From Methanolobus sp. (GTDB lineage Archaea; Halobacteriota; Methanosarcinia; Methanosarcinales; Methanosarcinaceae): a stretch of 64,000 nt of DNA. Of the stretch, positions 8,799 to 17,216 are shown one piece after another. Numbering within the stretch: the stretch's first letter is position 1; every line of letters starts with the position of its first letter. The translations under genes and the position numbers were made by a program. Where the stretch lies: NCBI GenBank assembly GCA_029762595.1, contig JARVGJ010000006.1, forward strand, positions 47,897-111,896, in the 5' to 3' direction. The notes below the pieces were generated by a model. The model was given only the letters and a program-made list of their open reading frames with translations, made no database searches and was not told where the DNA came from.

Positions 8799-9242
8799 AA
8801 TTTACACCTCAAAAAAGATAGCTTGCAGCACCTATATATGTTTATCTGAATTTTTCACCATTAATAGCATTGTCTTTTCCCAGGCTATATAACTTGACTA
8901 ATATTATCTAATGATTCAACTTTTAAAAAAGCCCTGAATTTAAAACAGAACATAAGGATAAATTCTCCCGGATCTAAGAACAAAACATATTTCGCACGGG
9001 TGGTTTGGTTTATATATTTGGGGAGTGGGGTTTAAGTGTGGGAGTGGGTTTTGTGTATGAAATGAGCCACCCGTGCAAAAACAAACCCTAAATGTAATCA
9101 TGGTATTTATACTTTCCTATTTTGGATTGCGCATTGACATATATATCTTATTCTTCACTAATTCATATTCATATAATGCCATTGTGGGATGCAAATAAAT
9201 ATGAGTGATACATAGAATGGCAATATCGTCGGAGTTATTTTG
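8799..9242. other. Intergenic region with a hairpin RNA candidate
   Basis: About 445 bases without a protein gene. The first 190 bases are AT-rich with nothing recognised. The centre holds a 10-bp perfect inverted repeat enclosing a G/C-asymmetric loop (entered separately). The end carries the GGAG ribosome-binding site of the next gene. Confidence 0.7.
8994..9076 (-). ncRNA. Candidate hairpin small RNA with C-rich loop
   Basis: GCACGGGTGG (8994-9003) and CCACCCGTGC (9067-9076) are a perfect 10-bp inverted repeat with a 63-base loop. On the minus strand the loop contains two ACTCCC motifs among other C-runs; CTCCC is complementary to a GGGAG ribosome-binding site. On the plus strand the same loop has four G-tracts and could form a G-quadruplex. 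The minus strand has a plausible promoter (GTATAAATAC near 9105-9114, about 25-30 bases upstream) and a T-rich tail (ATGTTTTGTTCTT) after the stem, so I prefer that strand. No known RNA family was recognised. Confidence 0.45.
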
Positions 9243-10151
9243 ATGGTTGAAGAGATTGGAACAGTTATTCGTAAAGGTTTTGGAACCTGGACAAGGAATC
9301 TTAACATATGTTTACCTTTTATACTTGAGGTTGTAACAGCTATGTTGTTCTTTGTACTTGCGATGTTGATATTCACTGCTTTATTCATTGTTCCAATCGT
9401 TTCGCAACAAAACATAGATCCTGCAAATATTACTCCTGATCAAATGCTTGGCATATTCATTTCCGTTTTTTCGGAAAGCATGTGGCTTATCATTATTGTA
9501 GGGCTCATCCTCCTTCTACTTTACATGTTGTTCCAGTCCTTCTTTGCAGCAGGAGCTATAAGAATGGCAAGTGAAGCTTCAGAAAAAGGAAACACTGGCC
9601 TTGGTGATATGTTCCGGGGCGGAAAGGAGAATTTCATTAATCTTTTCCTTACAAACATACTCGTTTTATTGCTTGCAGTTGCAGGCCTGGTGTTCCTGGT
9701 CCCTGGCATAATTTCGATAGGTGATCTGGATCTTTTCCTTTCAAATCCGCAGAGTTCGGTTGCAGGTGCATCTTTGCTAATTGCAGGCCTGCTTTTATGG
9801 GTGTTATATATCTTTGCTCTGAGCATCATCTTTCTGCTTGTGGACTATGCTCTTGTGATCGATAGGCTGGATCCGATCACAGCAATAGAAAAGGGTATTA
9901 ATGTTTTCAGACAGAATATGTTCCCTGTCTTTATTATGTGGGTTCTGGTAATAGGTATTAGTTTTATGCTTAGGCTTTTAGGGGAAGCAACATCCTATCT
10001 GGATATGATTGCTCAGCTCTGGTCTTTTGCGGAATTCATTCTCAATATAATTGTTATACAGCCTCTGATAACCGTGTGGCTGACGCGTTTCTACCTTAAC
10101 AGGGAAGACCGGAAGCTCTACTCCTTTGATGATTATATGCTGGATTACTGA
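9243..10151 (+). CDS. Polytopic membrane protein of the DUF7544/DUF7847 type
   Basis: The track begins at a TTG at 9240; the ATG at 9243, preceded by GGAG at 9231, is the better start (302 residues). The protein has about six membrane segments. The N-terminal soluble stretch (IGTVIRKGFGTWTRNL), the internal RMASEASEKGNTGLGDMFRGG and the VIDRLDPITAIEKGINVFRQN segments fit the archaeal family of glycerophosphoryl-diester-phosphodiesterase-membrane-domain-like proteins, which resemble bacterial YciC/DUF975-type proteins of unknown role. Its 3' end overlaps the convergent ncsA gene by 7 bp. Confidence 0.6.
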   Translation: MVEEIGTVIRKGFGTWTRNLNICLPFILEVVTAMLFFVLAMLIFTALFIVPIVSQQNIDPANITPDQMLGIFISVFSESMWLIIIVGLILLLLYMLFQSFFAAGAIRMASEASEKGNTGLGDMFRGGKENFINLFLTNILVLLLAVAGLVFLVPGIISIGDLDLFLSNPQSSVAGASLLIAGLLLWVLYIFALSIIFLLVDYALVIDRLDPITAIEKGINVFRQNMFPVFIMWVLVIGISFMLRLLGEATSYLDMIAQLWSFAEFILNIIVIQPLITVWLTRFYLNREDRKLYSFDDYMLDY

Positions 10152-11065
10152 TCACGTTTTAATAACTTGCATGCCTGGCATATGTCGTCTGTACATGCCT
10201 GTTTGCATATGGTACACTTTGATAGGCCTTCCTGTGGGAATTCTCGCCCCAGGATACCTGAGATCTTGTCAAAACCACTCAGCAAGGCATATTTTGTGCC
10301 CGGATGCCTTACTTCGAATTCATTGAGCATGACTCTTATTTCCTGTCTCATTGCTTCATGCGCATAAGGACATCCGCCAAAACCCAATGGCAGATCGTGA
10401 AGGTAGGCATAGAGCGCAACTTCTTTCTCTGGAATATTCCTCAGAGGTTTCATCCTTAATACAAGTCCTTCCAACTCTTTTGGTGGGGCTAACCTTACCA
10501 TGCGTGATACATCACCTTTAAGGTGATTCAAAAGGATGGTTTGGGCCTCATCGTCAAGATTATGGCCTATAGCTAGTTTTGTAGCTCCGATTTCCAGTGC
10601 TATTTTGTTCAGCAGGGATTTGCGCAGCACTCCACAATAACTGCAAGCTCCCTTTTCCCTTTGCATTGGTGCTATCTTATCCATAGTGGTGCCATATTCA
10701 TCCCTGAATGAGCGTACAATGTGCCTGATTCCAAGTCTTTCGGTGAGTTCCTTTGCAGAACTGATCGTATCAGGCCTATAGCCGTCAATCCCCTCATCAA
10801 TGGAAATTCCCACAAGTTGTATATCTGGTCTCTTGCCAAATATTTTGTCCAATATGTGAAGAGTGGTACTGCTATCCTTTCCACCACTAAGCCCCACTGC
10901 AATGACTTCGTTCCTTTTGATCCTGTAATGCTTCCTTATGGTATGTTTTATCTTTCGCTCCACATCTTCTATGAAATGTTTTTTGCATAGGTGCATGCCT
11001 GAATATTTCTGGAAGATTATGGCATCACTGTTACATTTATTGCATTTTATCGTTTTTGTTCCCAT
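10145..11065 (-). CDS. ncsA: tRNA 2-thiouridine synthetase, NcsA/TtuA/Ncs6 family
   Basis: A 306-residue TIGR00269-type adenylyltransferase/thiolase that makes 2-thiouridine at U34 or U54 of tRNA. An N-terminal zinc finger begins KCNKC, with C and H in MHLCKKHF. The PP-loop SGGKDSS lies near residue 60. CSYCGVLRKSLLN near 140 holds the C-x2-C that with a later Cys binds a [4Fe-4S] cluster or serves catalysis. A second C-terminal finger is CTICKQACTDDICQAC. Length and domain order are complete. The sulfur donor partner (SAMP-like protein or free sulfide) is not in the window. In methanogens sulfide itself may supply sulfur. Confidence 0.9.
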   Translation of the reverse strand: MGTKTIKCNKCNSDAIIFQKYSGMHLCKKHFIEDVERKIKHTIRKHYRIKRNEVIAVGLSGGKDSSTTLHILDKIFGKRPDIQLVGISIDEGIDGYRPDTISSAKELTERLGIRHIVRSFRDEYGTTMDKIAPMQREKGACSYCGVLRKSLLNKIALEIGATKLAIGHNLDDEAQTILLNHLKGDVSRMVRLAPPKELEGLVLRMKPLRNIPEKEVALYAYLHDLPLGFGGCPYAHEAMRQEIRVMLNEFEVRHPGTKYALLSGFDKISGILGREFPQEGLSKCTICKQACTDDICQACKLLKRDQ

Positions 11066-11170
11066 TAACGTAAGGACATGGGATATTATTATTTAAAATT
11101 GTCCTGTTTCTGTGGAGTATAAGTTCAATCTTATTCTTTTTTCAAGTAGCATTGAATAAATCAGGATCAT

Positions 11171-11180
11171 TTATAAAAAC
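11171..11180 (+). promoter_or_regulatory. TATA box candidate for the 11.2-kb RNA
   Basis: TTATAAAAAC followed by TTAAATAT lies about 35-40 bases upstream of the first G-run of the structured segment. It is a good archaeal TATA-like sequence with no plausible protein-coding start behind it. Confidence 0.35.
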
Positions 11181-11209
11181 TTAAATATCATTTGAATTAT
11201 TAATTGAAT

Positions 11210-11309
11210 GGGGCACGGTGGTACACTTAAAGTGTGCCTTTGGCATTAACTCAATTATCAACAACCAACCAACCAACCACTTTTTACTGAGGTATGCACG
11301 TGCCTTTTT
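11210..11309 (+). ncRNA. Candidate small RNA with (CAAC)n tract and T5 end
   Basis: GGCACG (11212-11217) can pair with CGTGCC (11299-11304), directly followed by T5, which closes a roughly 90-base unit. Inside are a 7-bp hairpin (GGTACAC-TTAAA-GTGTGCC, one G-U pair) and a tandem tract CAACCAACCAACCAACCAC that has little self-structure. On the opposite strand the tract reads as four GG-pairs spaced by TT, a two-tetrad G-quadruplex pattern. A TATA-like TTATAAAAAC lies at 11171. No known RNA family fits. It could also be a repeat-bearing leader, but the next gene starts 270 bases away. Confidence 0.4.
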
Positions 11310-11585
11310 GATAATTGTATATATAGTTTTTCTAGTTATATTGTTTTTTGTATTTATATTATCTTTTGTAGTTGTATCATATTGGCTATCATCATAGTGA
11401 CACATCAAGTTCATTGTTTTATGCCTATAATGGGAAAACGTGGCCATGTTACTATTATATATCTACATAAATATGCTTTTTCAGGTCTATTTGATTTAAA
11501 TGGAAATTTACATGCATATATGGCTTAATGAACTTGATAGACAGCACAACATCACAAGCCTTTAAAATAAAATAGAAGTAATACT

Positions 11586-12437
11586 ATGAGTGAAGAACTC
11601 TTTTACCAGAACCAGCTTCAGAATCTTGAAGACATAAAAGCAAAATATTTCATTCAGCTTGATGAGATAGAGAAACAGCGCGCAGAGATTGCTTTAAAAA
11701 AGGAACAGATAAAATCTGACGAATCCATGCTCATTGGAGAGTATCGCAAGATCCATGAGGCTAAAAAGCTAATTTCCGAGGAATATGAAAAGCTTGAGCG
11801 TGAAAATGAGTTATTGAAAGTCACAAAAAATGAATTTGAGAGGAAGAAATGTATATTTTCGGAAGAATTAAAGCAATTGGAATCACTTATCAAAAGATAT
11901 GAGCTGGATAATGAGTCTCTTCAAAAAAGAAAATCAGAACATTACAGGATACTTCGTTATCAATACGAAGAGGAAGTTGTCCTTGCTAAAAGGCAAAAGA
12001 GAATTTCAAGGAGTAGATCTCGCCTGGATAAACAAATGAAAGATATGCTCGCACAGAAAGAGGAACTTGCTTCTTATGAAATGGATATAGAAATAGGAAA
12101 CGAAAAGATAGCACGCAAACGTGAATATTTGAAACATCTTAACGATGATCTCTCTTCAATGGAAAAAGATATCCAATCCAGGGAAAAGGAACTCTCCGAG
12201 ATGGAGATAAGAACCGAGAATGAGATTGGGAAGCATGTAACTATTCATAAACAGCATCTTAATATAATCAATAAGGATTCCAGAATTGAGCAACAACTGG
12301 CTTATATCAAAGTCCTTGAAGAGGATATCTTTGAACTTAAATACAAACTTAAAATAACATCCGATGAGCTTGCACATTTGAAGCTATGTTCCAGAATATT
12401 TAAACAAACCATTGAACTTCTTTCAACTAAAGCCTAA
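11586..12437 (+). CDS. Long coiled-coil protein of unknown function
   Basis: A 283-residue, highly charged protein made almost wholly of heptad-like Glu/Lys/Leu sequence (for example EEYEKLERENELLKVTK and LASYEMDIEIGNEKIARKRE), predicting a continuous coiled coil with short breaks near residues 130 and 215. There is no P-loop, no hydrophobic anchor and no cysteine cluster, so it is not an SMC or Rad50 ATPase by itself. It may be a structural or scaffold protein. AAAATAGAAGT precedes the ATG with only a weak ribosome-binding site. It converges on the histidine kinase at 12511. Confidence 0.7.
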   Translation: MSEELFYQNQLQNLEDIKAKYFIQLDEIEKQRAEIALKKEQIKSDESMLIGEYRKIHEAKKLISEEYEKLERENELLKVTKNEFERKKCIFSEELKQLESLIKRYELDNESLQKRKSEHYRILRYQYEEEVVLAKRQKRISRSRSRLDKQMKDMLAQKEELASYEMDIEIGNEKIARKREYLKHLNDDLSSMEKDIQSREKELSEMEIRTENEIGKHVTIHKQHLNIINKDSRIEQQLAYIKVLEEDIFELKYKLKITSDELAHLKLCSRIFKQTIELLSTKA

Positions 12438-12510
12438 AGGGTATATATAATACAGGCAGCAAACTTTGATGATTTTTTATTTCTGATCGGTATATTGTTT
12501 GTGCGTACCT

Positions 12511-15141
12511 TTACTCTATTGTTAATTGATTCTGTTTGCCGATTGTAAAAGTAAAAGTACTCCCAGTTCCTTCTTCACTCCTGACACTTATATTTCCGTC
12601 ATGCATTTCCACAAATTGTTTAACAAGAGTAAGTCCGAGTCCGGTGCCACCGTATTTTCTTTTATTCGATGCATCGACCTGTGTGAAAGGGCTGAATATA
12701 TCTTGCAGCATATGTGCAGGGATCCCGATACCCGTATCAGATACAGAGATATGGACATGGTCATTTGTTCTGCTGGCAATAACAGAGATATTTCCTCTCT
12801 GGGGAGTGAATTTTATGGCATTGCTCAGCAAATTGAACAATATCTGTTTGAACTTAAGACGGTCTGCAAATATCTCATTTGTCCCTGTATTATTCACTAT
12901 TTCCATTTTTATATCCTTTTTGTCGGCAAGCGGGGACATGTATGTACGTAACTCATCAAATACTTCGGACAATGGGAACTTTACGCAGTCCAGCTCCATT
13001 TTACCTGCCTCCAGCTTGGACAGGTCCAGTACGTCATTTATAACGTCAAGCAGATGAGTGCCACCTTTGTTAATATGATTGACATATTCAAGCTGCTTCT
13101 CATTAAGATCTCCGAACATACCCGTACTCAGCAGGTCTGAAAATCCAATAATTGCTGTTAGTGGGGTGCGCAGTTCATGGCTCATGTTTGCAAGGAACTC
13201 TGATTTTATACGACTGTTCTCTTCAGCAAGCATCTTGGCCTGGACCAAAGAATACTCTACATTCTTTTTATCAGTAATATCACTTGCAAAGATGATAAAA
13301 ATGGTTTCGGAAAGTTTTGCAGCATCCATCTTCATCCAGAATTCTTTTCCGTTTTTTTGTATGCAAAGCAGCTCAGTACTTGCAAAACCTTTATGTTTTA
13401 CTTCATGATAGCAATGTCTTGCCCTGTTCCTTGAATCCGGAGCTACTATATCGATCGTGTTTGACCCAATTAATTCTATTTCCTGATATCCTGTGATAAT
13501 AGATGCAGTCTTGTTAACCTCCAAACAATTGCCATGCTCGTCTATTATAAAGATGCCATGTGGTGCATTTTCAATATAATTCCTGAATTTTCCCTCATTC
13601 TCTTTCAAAGCATCTTCAGCTTGTTTGCGTTCAGTGATATCATGATAATTCAGCAAAATACCTCTGATGGAAGTTTCTTCCTGAAGATTGGTACCTGTGT
13701 ATTCGATCCACTTGTAACTGCCATCCTTACAAAGATAACGCGCTTCAGAGGTAACTGTAGCTTTTTTTCTTTCAATGATTGCTGTAAATATCTCTTGTGT
13801 ACGTTTCAGATCATCTGGGTGTATATTTTCCCATAAAGGAGTACCAATGATCTCTTCTGCTTTCCAGCCAAACCATTTTTCTATGTTCGGACTTTTGAAC
13901 ATGATGTTCCAGTCCTTGTCTACAATGGCAATCACGTCGGCTATGTTTGCTATCATGGCACTCTGCTTTGCCTCGTTTTTTCTCAGAGCTTCTTCTGATT
14001 GTTTCTGTTCGGTAATATCCCTTAGCTCGACAACCCTTGCCTTTCTTCCTTTATATGGGATGTTCTTTGCCTGGATCCTTGCGGGATAAGTCGTGCCATT
14101 TTTGCGTTTTCCCATTATATCATATGGCTCTTCATTTCCTGAACTCATCTTGTTGAGGACCATACTTCGGTAATCTTCAGCGATAAGCAACAGACCTTGC
14201 ATTCCGATAAGCTCGTTATTTGGGTAGCCTGTAACTTTTGAGAGACCTTTGTTGCAGTCTATTATCGTTCCCTTGTCGTGGATGACGATCCCACCAAAGG
14301 AAGCATCGTGCAGAGTTTTAAATCTCTCTTCACTTTCTTTTAATTCATTTTTTGCCTGCTGGCGGAAAATAGCTTCTCCAATACCGTCAGCAACGACCCT
14401 GAGGAGGTTTATGTCATCTTCTTTCCATCCGCGGGCTTTCTGGCAATCATCAAATCCTACAAAACCCCACAGCTGTTGACCGACATATATCGGCAAGATC
14501 AGTATCGAAATAATTCCCTGCTCCGCAAGGATTGTCCTGTCAGGTTCCTGAAGGTCTTCAACAATATGTGCATAATGTTGTCTTGATAGCAAAAGAGGAT
14601 ACAGGCTCTGTGCTCCTTCAGTGTATGGCAGAAGTTTCAGGTCAGGATTATCTATTTGAGGTTCAATACCATCAGCAACAACTTCGTATATCTGCGACAT
14701 ACATAACCCAAATTTTGGATCATCGACATTCCTGAATATATATGATCTGCTATTGTCCACAGCTTTATGCAGTACTTTGAGTATCCGGGATAGGGTATCT
14801 TCTACATTTTCCGCCTCGAGTAAAAAACGCATACATTCAACAGTTGCAAGCTCATAGGCCAATCTGTCCCTGAGGAGTCTTTCAGCATCAATAAGTTGTT
14901 CCTGTGACTCTTTCAATTCTCTGATGCGAGGTTTTAGGTATGTGTAAAGAAGAGTGCCTGTGACCAGAACAAAGGCCCAGCCCTTATATGTCTGCAGCCT
15001 CATATATGTGTCAAGATCAGGGACAAACCATTTCAGCACAGAATCCGAAGATATTATCCAGATGCTGGCCAGAAGTAAATACAATGCAGTGGTTTTAAGA
15101 ACCAGATACCTGTCCATTTTCATATCGGAGCTTGTATTCAT
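12511..15141 (-). CDS. Membrane-bound hybrid-input sensor histidine kinase (GAF + three PAS)
   Basis: An 876-residue kinase. Two membrane helices (about residues 13-33 and 53-69) flank a short extracytoplasmic loop. A GAF domain follows (about 95-265), then three PAS domains beginning near ERFKTLHDASFGGIV, AMIANIADVIAIVD and NYIENAPHGIFIID. HisKA contains FLANMSHELRTPLTAIIG (phospho-acceptor His near residue 665), and the HATPase domain shows the N box NLLSNAIKF, G1 DTGIGIP and G2 GTGLGL. No receiver domain is fused and no response regulator is nearby. The ligand is unknown. Archaeal kinases of this build are common in Methanosarcinaceae and usually orphan. Confidence 0.9.
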   Translation of the reverse strand: MNTSSDMKMDRYLVLKTTALYLLLASIWIISSDSVLKWFVPDLDTYMRLQTYKGWAFVLVTGTLLYTYLKPRIRELKESQEQLIDAERLLRDRLAYELATVECMRFLLEAENVEDTLSRILKVLHKAVDNSRSYIFRNVDDPKFGLCMSQIYEVVADGIEPQIDNPDLKLLPYTEGAQSLYPLLLSRQHYAHIVEDLQEPDRTILAEQGIISILILPIYVGQQLWGFVGFDDCQKARGWKEDDINLLRVVADGIGEAIFRQQAKNELKESEERFKTLHDASFGGIVIHDKGTIIDCNKGLSKVTGYPNNELIGMQGLLLIAEDYRSMVLNKMSSGNEEPYDIMGKRKNGTTYPARIQAKNIPYKGRKARVVELRDITEQKQSEEALRKNEAKQSAMIANIADVIAIVDKDWNIMFKSPNIEKWFGWKAEEIIGTPLWENIHPDDLKRTQEIFTAIIERKKATVTSEARYLCKDGSYKWIEYTGTNLQEETSIRGILLNYHDITERKQAEDALKENEGKFRNYIENAPHGIFIIDEHGNCLEVNKTASIITGYQEIELIGSNTIDIVAPDSRNRARHCYHEVKHKGFASTELLCIQKNGKEFWMKMDAAKLSETIFIIFASDITDKKNVEYSLVQAKMLAEENSRIKSEFLANMSHELRTPLTAIIGFSDLLSTGMFGDLNEKQLEYVNHINKGGTHLLDVINDVLDLSKLEAGKMELDCVKFPLSEVFDELRTYMSPLADKKDIKMEIVNNTGTNEIFADRLKFKQILFNLLSNAIKFTPQRGNISVIASRTNDHVHISVSDTGIGIPAHMLQDIFSPFTQVDASNKRKYGGTGLGLTLVKQFVEMHDGNISVRSEEGTGSTFTFTIGKQNQLTIE

Positions 15142-15607
15142 TTCTCTATTTTTTCCTGATCATATGAACCCTATGCCCATTCTGGATGTTATTTGTTAAC
15201 CTATTATTGTCAGACATTTGTCTATATTCTTCTTAAGAACCTATTACTGCTATTCTTTATCTCTATGTCTTTCTTTATGTATTTTGTTTTTATGGCCGGT
15301 ATCCTGGACCTTGTCCGATTGGCCTGGTAAGTTCCATGAATATAATTGGTTTTAAGTGGTTATTGATATTTGTATATTATTCTTTGTTTTTTGATTCACT
15401 TTCTTATTTTTTAATACTGTTTCTTCTTATGTCCAATCTTACAATCCAGGATGATAATACATAAATTGATACTTAAATATATTTTATTATATGGTCAATT
15501 ATTATATATATTTGCATGGTGCTGTATACCTGTCAATATCTATATTAATTCAGTTTATCCCGTTATCAAAACCTTTATGCCCGCCCGATGAATAAGTGGA
15601 ACTAAAC
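15142..15607. other. AT-rich divergent intergenic region
   Basis: About 465 bases with no reading frame supported by a ribosome-binding site. Poly-T stretches and several ATATTATATGG-type elements are compatible with promoters for the divergent kinase and LysE genes. No stable inverted repeat was noticed. Confidence 0.55.
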
Positions 15608-16237
15608 ATGCCTGAAATCACTGAGTTTCTGTTATCGGGTATTTTCCTCGGTCTTGCTGCAGGTATCTCTCCCGGACCACTTTTGGCCATGACAGTTTCC
15701 CAAACCCTGCAGCATGGTTCAGGAGAGGGTATCAAGGTTGCATTATCTCCTTTATTAACGGACTTCTTCATTGTTTCATCGGTTTTACTGGTTCTGGTCC
15801 ATTTTGAAAGCCAGGGGTTTGCACTTGCAATTATAAGTCTGGCAGGGGCAGCTTACCTTATCCATCTTGCAATAGGCTCATTCAGAATCAGAGTTGATGC
15901 CATTAACCTCTGTCGGGAAGACAGGAATTCATTAAAAAAGGGTGTAATGGTCAATTTCCTGAGTCCCCATCCATACCTTTTCTGGATTGCCATTGGTACT
16001 CCCATACTTTTCAGGGCTATGGAAAAAGATATGGTGGAAGCAGCACTTTTCATTGTAGGTTTTTACTCCCTTCTTGTTGGTTCAAAGGTCCTTGTGGCAA
16101 TAATTGTGGGCAGGTCACGATCATTTCTAAGTAGCGATTATTATCTCTGCACAATTCGCATCATGGGACTTGTGTATATTGTATTTGCCTTATTTTTCAT
16201 AGCAGAAGGTATGAAGCAGCTAGCTTCTGATCTTTGA
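15608..16237 (+). CDS. LysE family exporter
   Basis: The track opens at a GTG (15596); the ATG at 15608 gives MPEITEFLLSGIFLGLAAG, which starts at the usual first helix of the family (209 residues). LAAGISPGPLLAMTVSQTLQHG is the conserved helix-1 motif with the PGP triplet found in LysE/RhtB exporters, and VNFLSPHPYLFWIAIGTP matches the conserved N-x-x-x-P...W region. Six membrane segments are expected. The family exports amino acids or related small solutes. The substrate here is unknown. It converges on the DUF6517 lipoprotein gene. Confidence 0.85.
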   Translation: MPEITEFLLSGIFLGLAAGISPGPLLAMTVSQTLQHGSGEGIKVALSPLLTDFFIVSSVLLVLVHFESQGFALAIISLAGAAYLIHLAIGSFRIRVDAINLCREDRNSLKKGVMVNFLSPHPYLFWIAIGTPILFRAMEKDMVEAALFIVGFYSLLVGSKVLVAIIVGRSRSFLSSDYYLCTIRIMGLVYIVFALFFIAEGMKQLASDL

Positions 16238-16324
16238 GCTTTCATGGAAAACAATATAGTGGATATGATTCTGTTGATTCTGCGGTGTTTTTTTGCGTAG
16301 AAGGTTACGATTGTAATAATTCCC

Positions 16325-17041
16325 TCACTCTATTGTGCTCACAAGTTCCAACATCTCGTTTATCTCTTTGTTCCCATCAATATAGAACAGTGTACCATTC
16401 ACCGGCCCCAGCTCAACATGGTATTCACCATCCGGTACAAAGCCCATTACAATAGTGCTTGATCCATCATTCACAAAGGCCGTGACAAATCCCATAATTC
16501 TCATTCCCGAGTCTGTTGAGTTGCCGGATGCGGAGAATATTCTGACAATCGTTTCAGTACCATCGGAAAGTCTTATTTTCCTGGTAGTGCTTTCCTGCAT
16601 ATCCTCCACATTGTTATCCGCTTCTATCTCATCTATCTTTTTTTCCATTATTTTGTTTACAATTCCTGTGGGCAGTTTTACACCAGAAGGAAAAGAAAGG
16701 CGATATGTGACAATACTGGCACTCATACTCTCAGGCAAGTCTATGGAAACAGGCATATTGTTATTTTCCTTAAATTCAATGATCTGTTCATTGATCTCGG
16801 ATACCAGCCTTTCATTATGGTACTTTACAGTTGCGGAATTGAGGACCACACTTGTAGAATTGCTTATGTTTTGTTCAAACGATCTCTCTTCAAGTGATAC
16901 CTGGGTCCATCCATTGGCTAATAATGCATTCTCATCAATTGTTGCAGGTGATACAACGGGAGTTTCAAGACATCCAAAACCGGTGCAAATTACGACCAAT
17001 ACTGAGATAATGAATGAAATGTTCTTTATATACTGTAGCAA
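16325..17041 (-). CDS. DUF6517-type archaeal lipoprotein
   Basis: A 238-residue exported protein. A hydrophobic N-terminus ends in a lipobox-like CTGFGC with the Cys near residue 24, predicting a lipid anchor on the outer face of the membrane. The rest alternates beta segments and helices and ends in ELGPVNGTLFYIDGNKEIN. The overall pattern fits the DUF6517 archaeal proteins of unknown role. The start appears to be TTG (17041), closely preceded by GGTGAGG; no in-frame ATG lies before the signal sequence. The spacing to the ribosome-binding site is short, so the start is uncertain. Confidence 0.7.
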   Translation of the reverse strand: MLQYIKNISFIISVLVVICTGFGCLETPVVSPATIDENALLANGWTQVSLEERSFEQNISNSTSVVLNSATVKYHNERLVSEINEQIIEFKENNNMPVSIDLPESMSASIVTYRLSFPSGVKLPTGIVNKIMEKKIDEIEADNNVEDMQESTTRKIRLSDGTETIVRIFSASGNSTDSGMRIMGFVTAFVNDGSSTIVMGFVPDGEYHVELGPVNGTLFYIDGNKEINEMLELVSTIE

Positions 17042-17092
17042 GACCTCACCATGTTATCTTATGTATCTATTTATATATTAAGTCACTTGAAG

Positions 17093-17141
17093 TTAATCCT
17101 ATTAGCTTAATGCTATTGGGTTAATGCCTGTTAGGTTAATG
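17093..17141 (+). repeat. Four direct repeats with a 14-15 bp period, possible operator
   Basis: TTAAT(C/G) recurs at 17093, 17107, 17121 and 17136 within similar units such as GGGTTAATGCC and AGGTTAATGAT. The spacing is 14, 14 and 15 bp. The array lies in the 175-bp divergent gap between the lipoprotein gene and the CDF transporter, so it could be a regulator-binding site, although a decayed microsatellite-like duplication is possible. Confidence 0.45.
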
Positions 17142-17216
17142 ATTATTGGTTCTCCTTCTTTTTTTAGATATAAAAATCATATAGTTTATATTGCTAAGGT
17201 TCAATAGTCCTAATTG

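Larger units (their letters stand above)
11066..11585. other. Intergenic region with a repeat-rich RNA candidate
   Basis: About 520 bases without a convincing protein gene. The 88-residue minus-strand ORF (11181-11447) has no ribosome-binding site and runs through the CAAC repeat. The notable content is the structured segment at 11210-11309, entered separately. The rest is AT-rich upstream DNA for the coiled-coil gene. Confidence 0.65.

Noticed and set aside
11181-11447. 88-residue minus ORF across the CAAC repeat
   Set aside because: No ribosome-binding site, low-complexity sequence, overlaps a structured element better explained as RNA.
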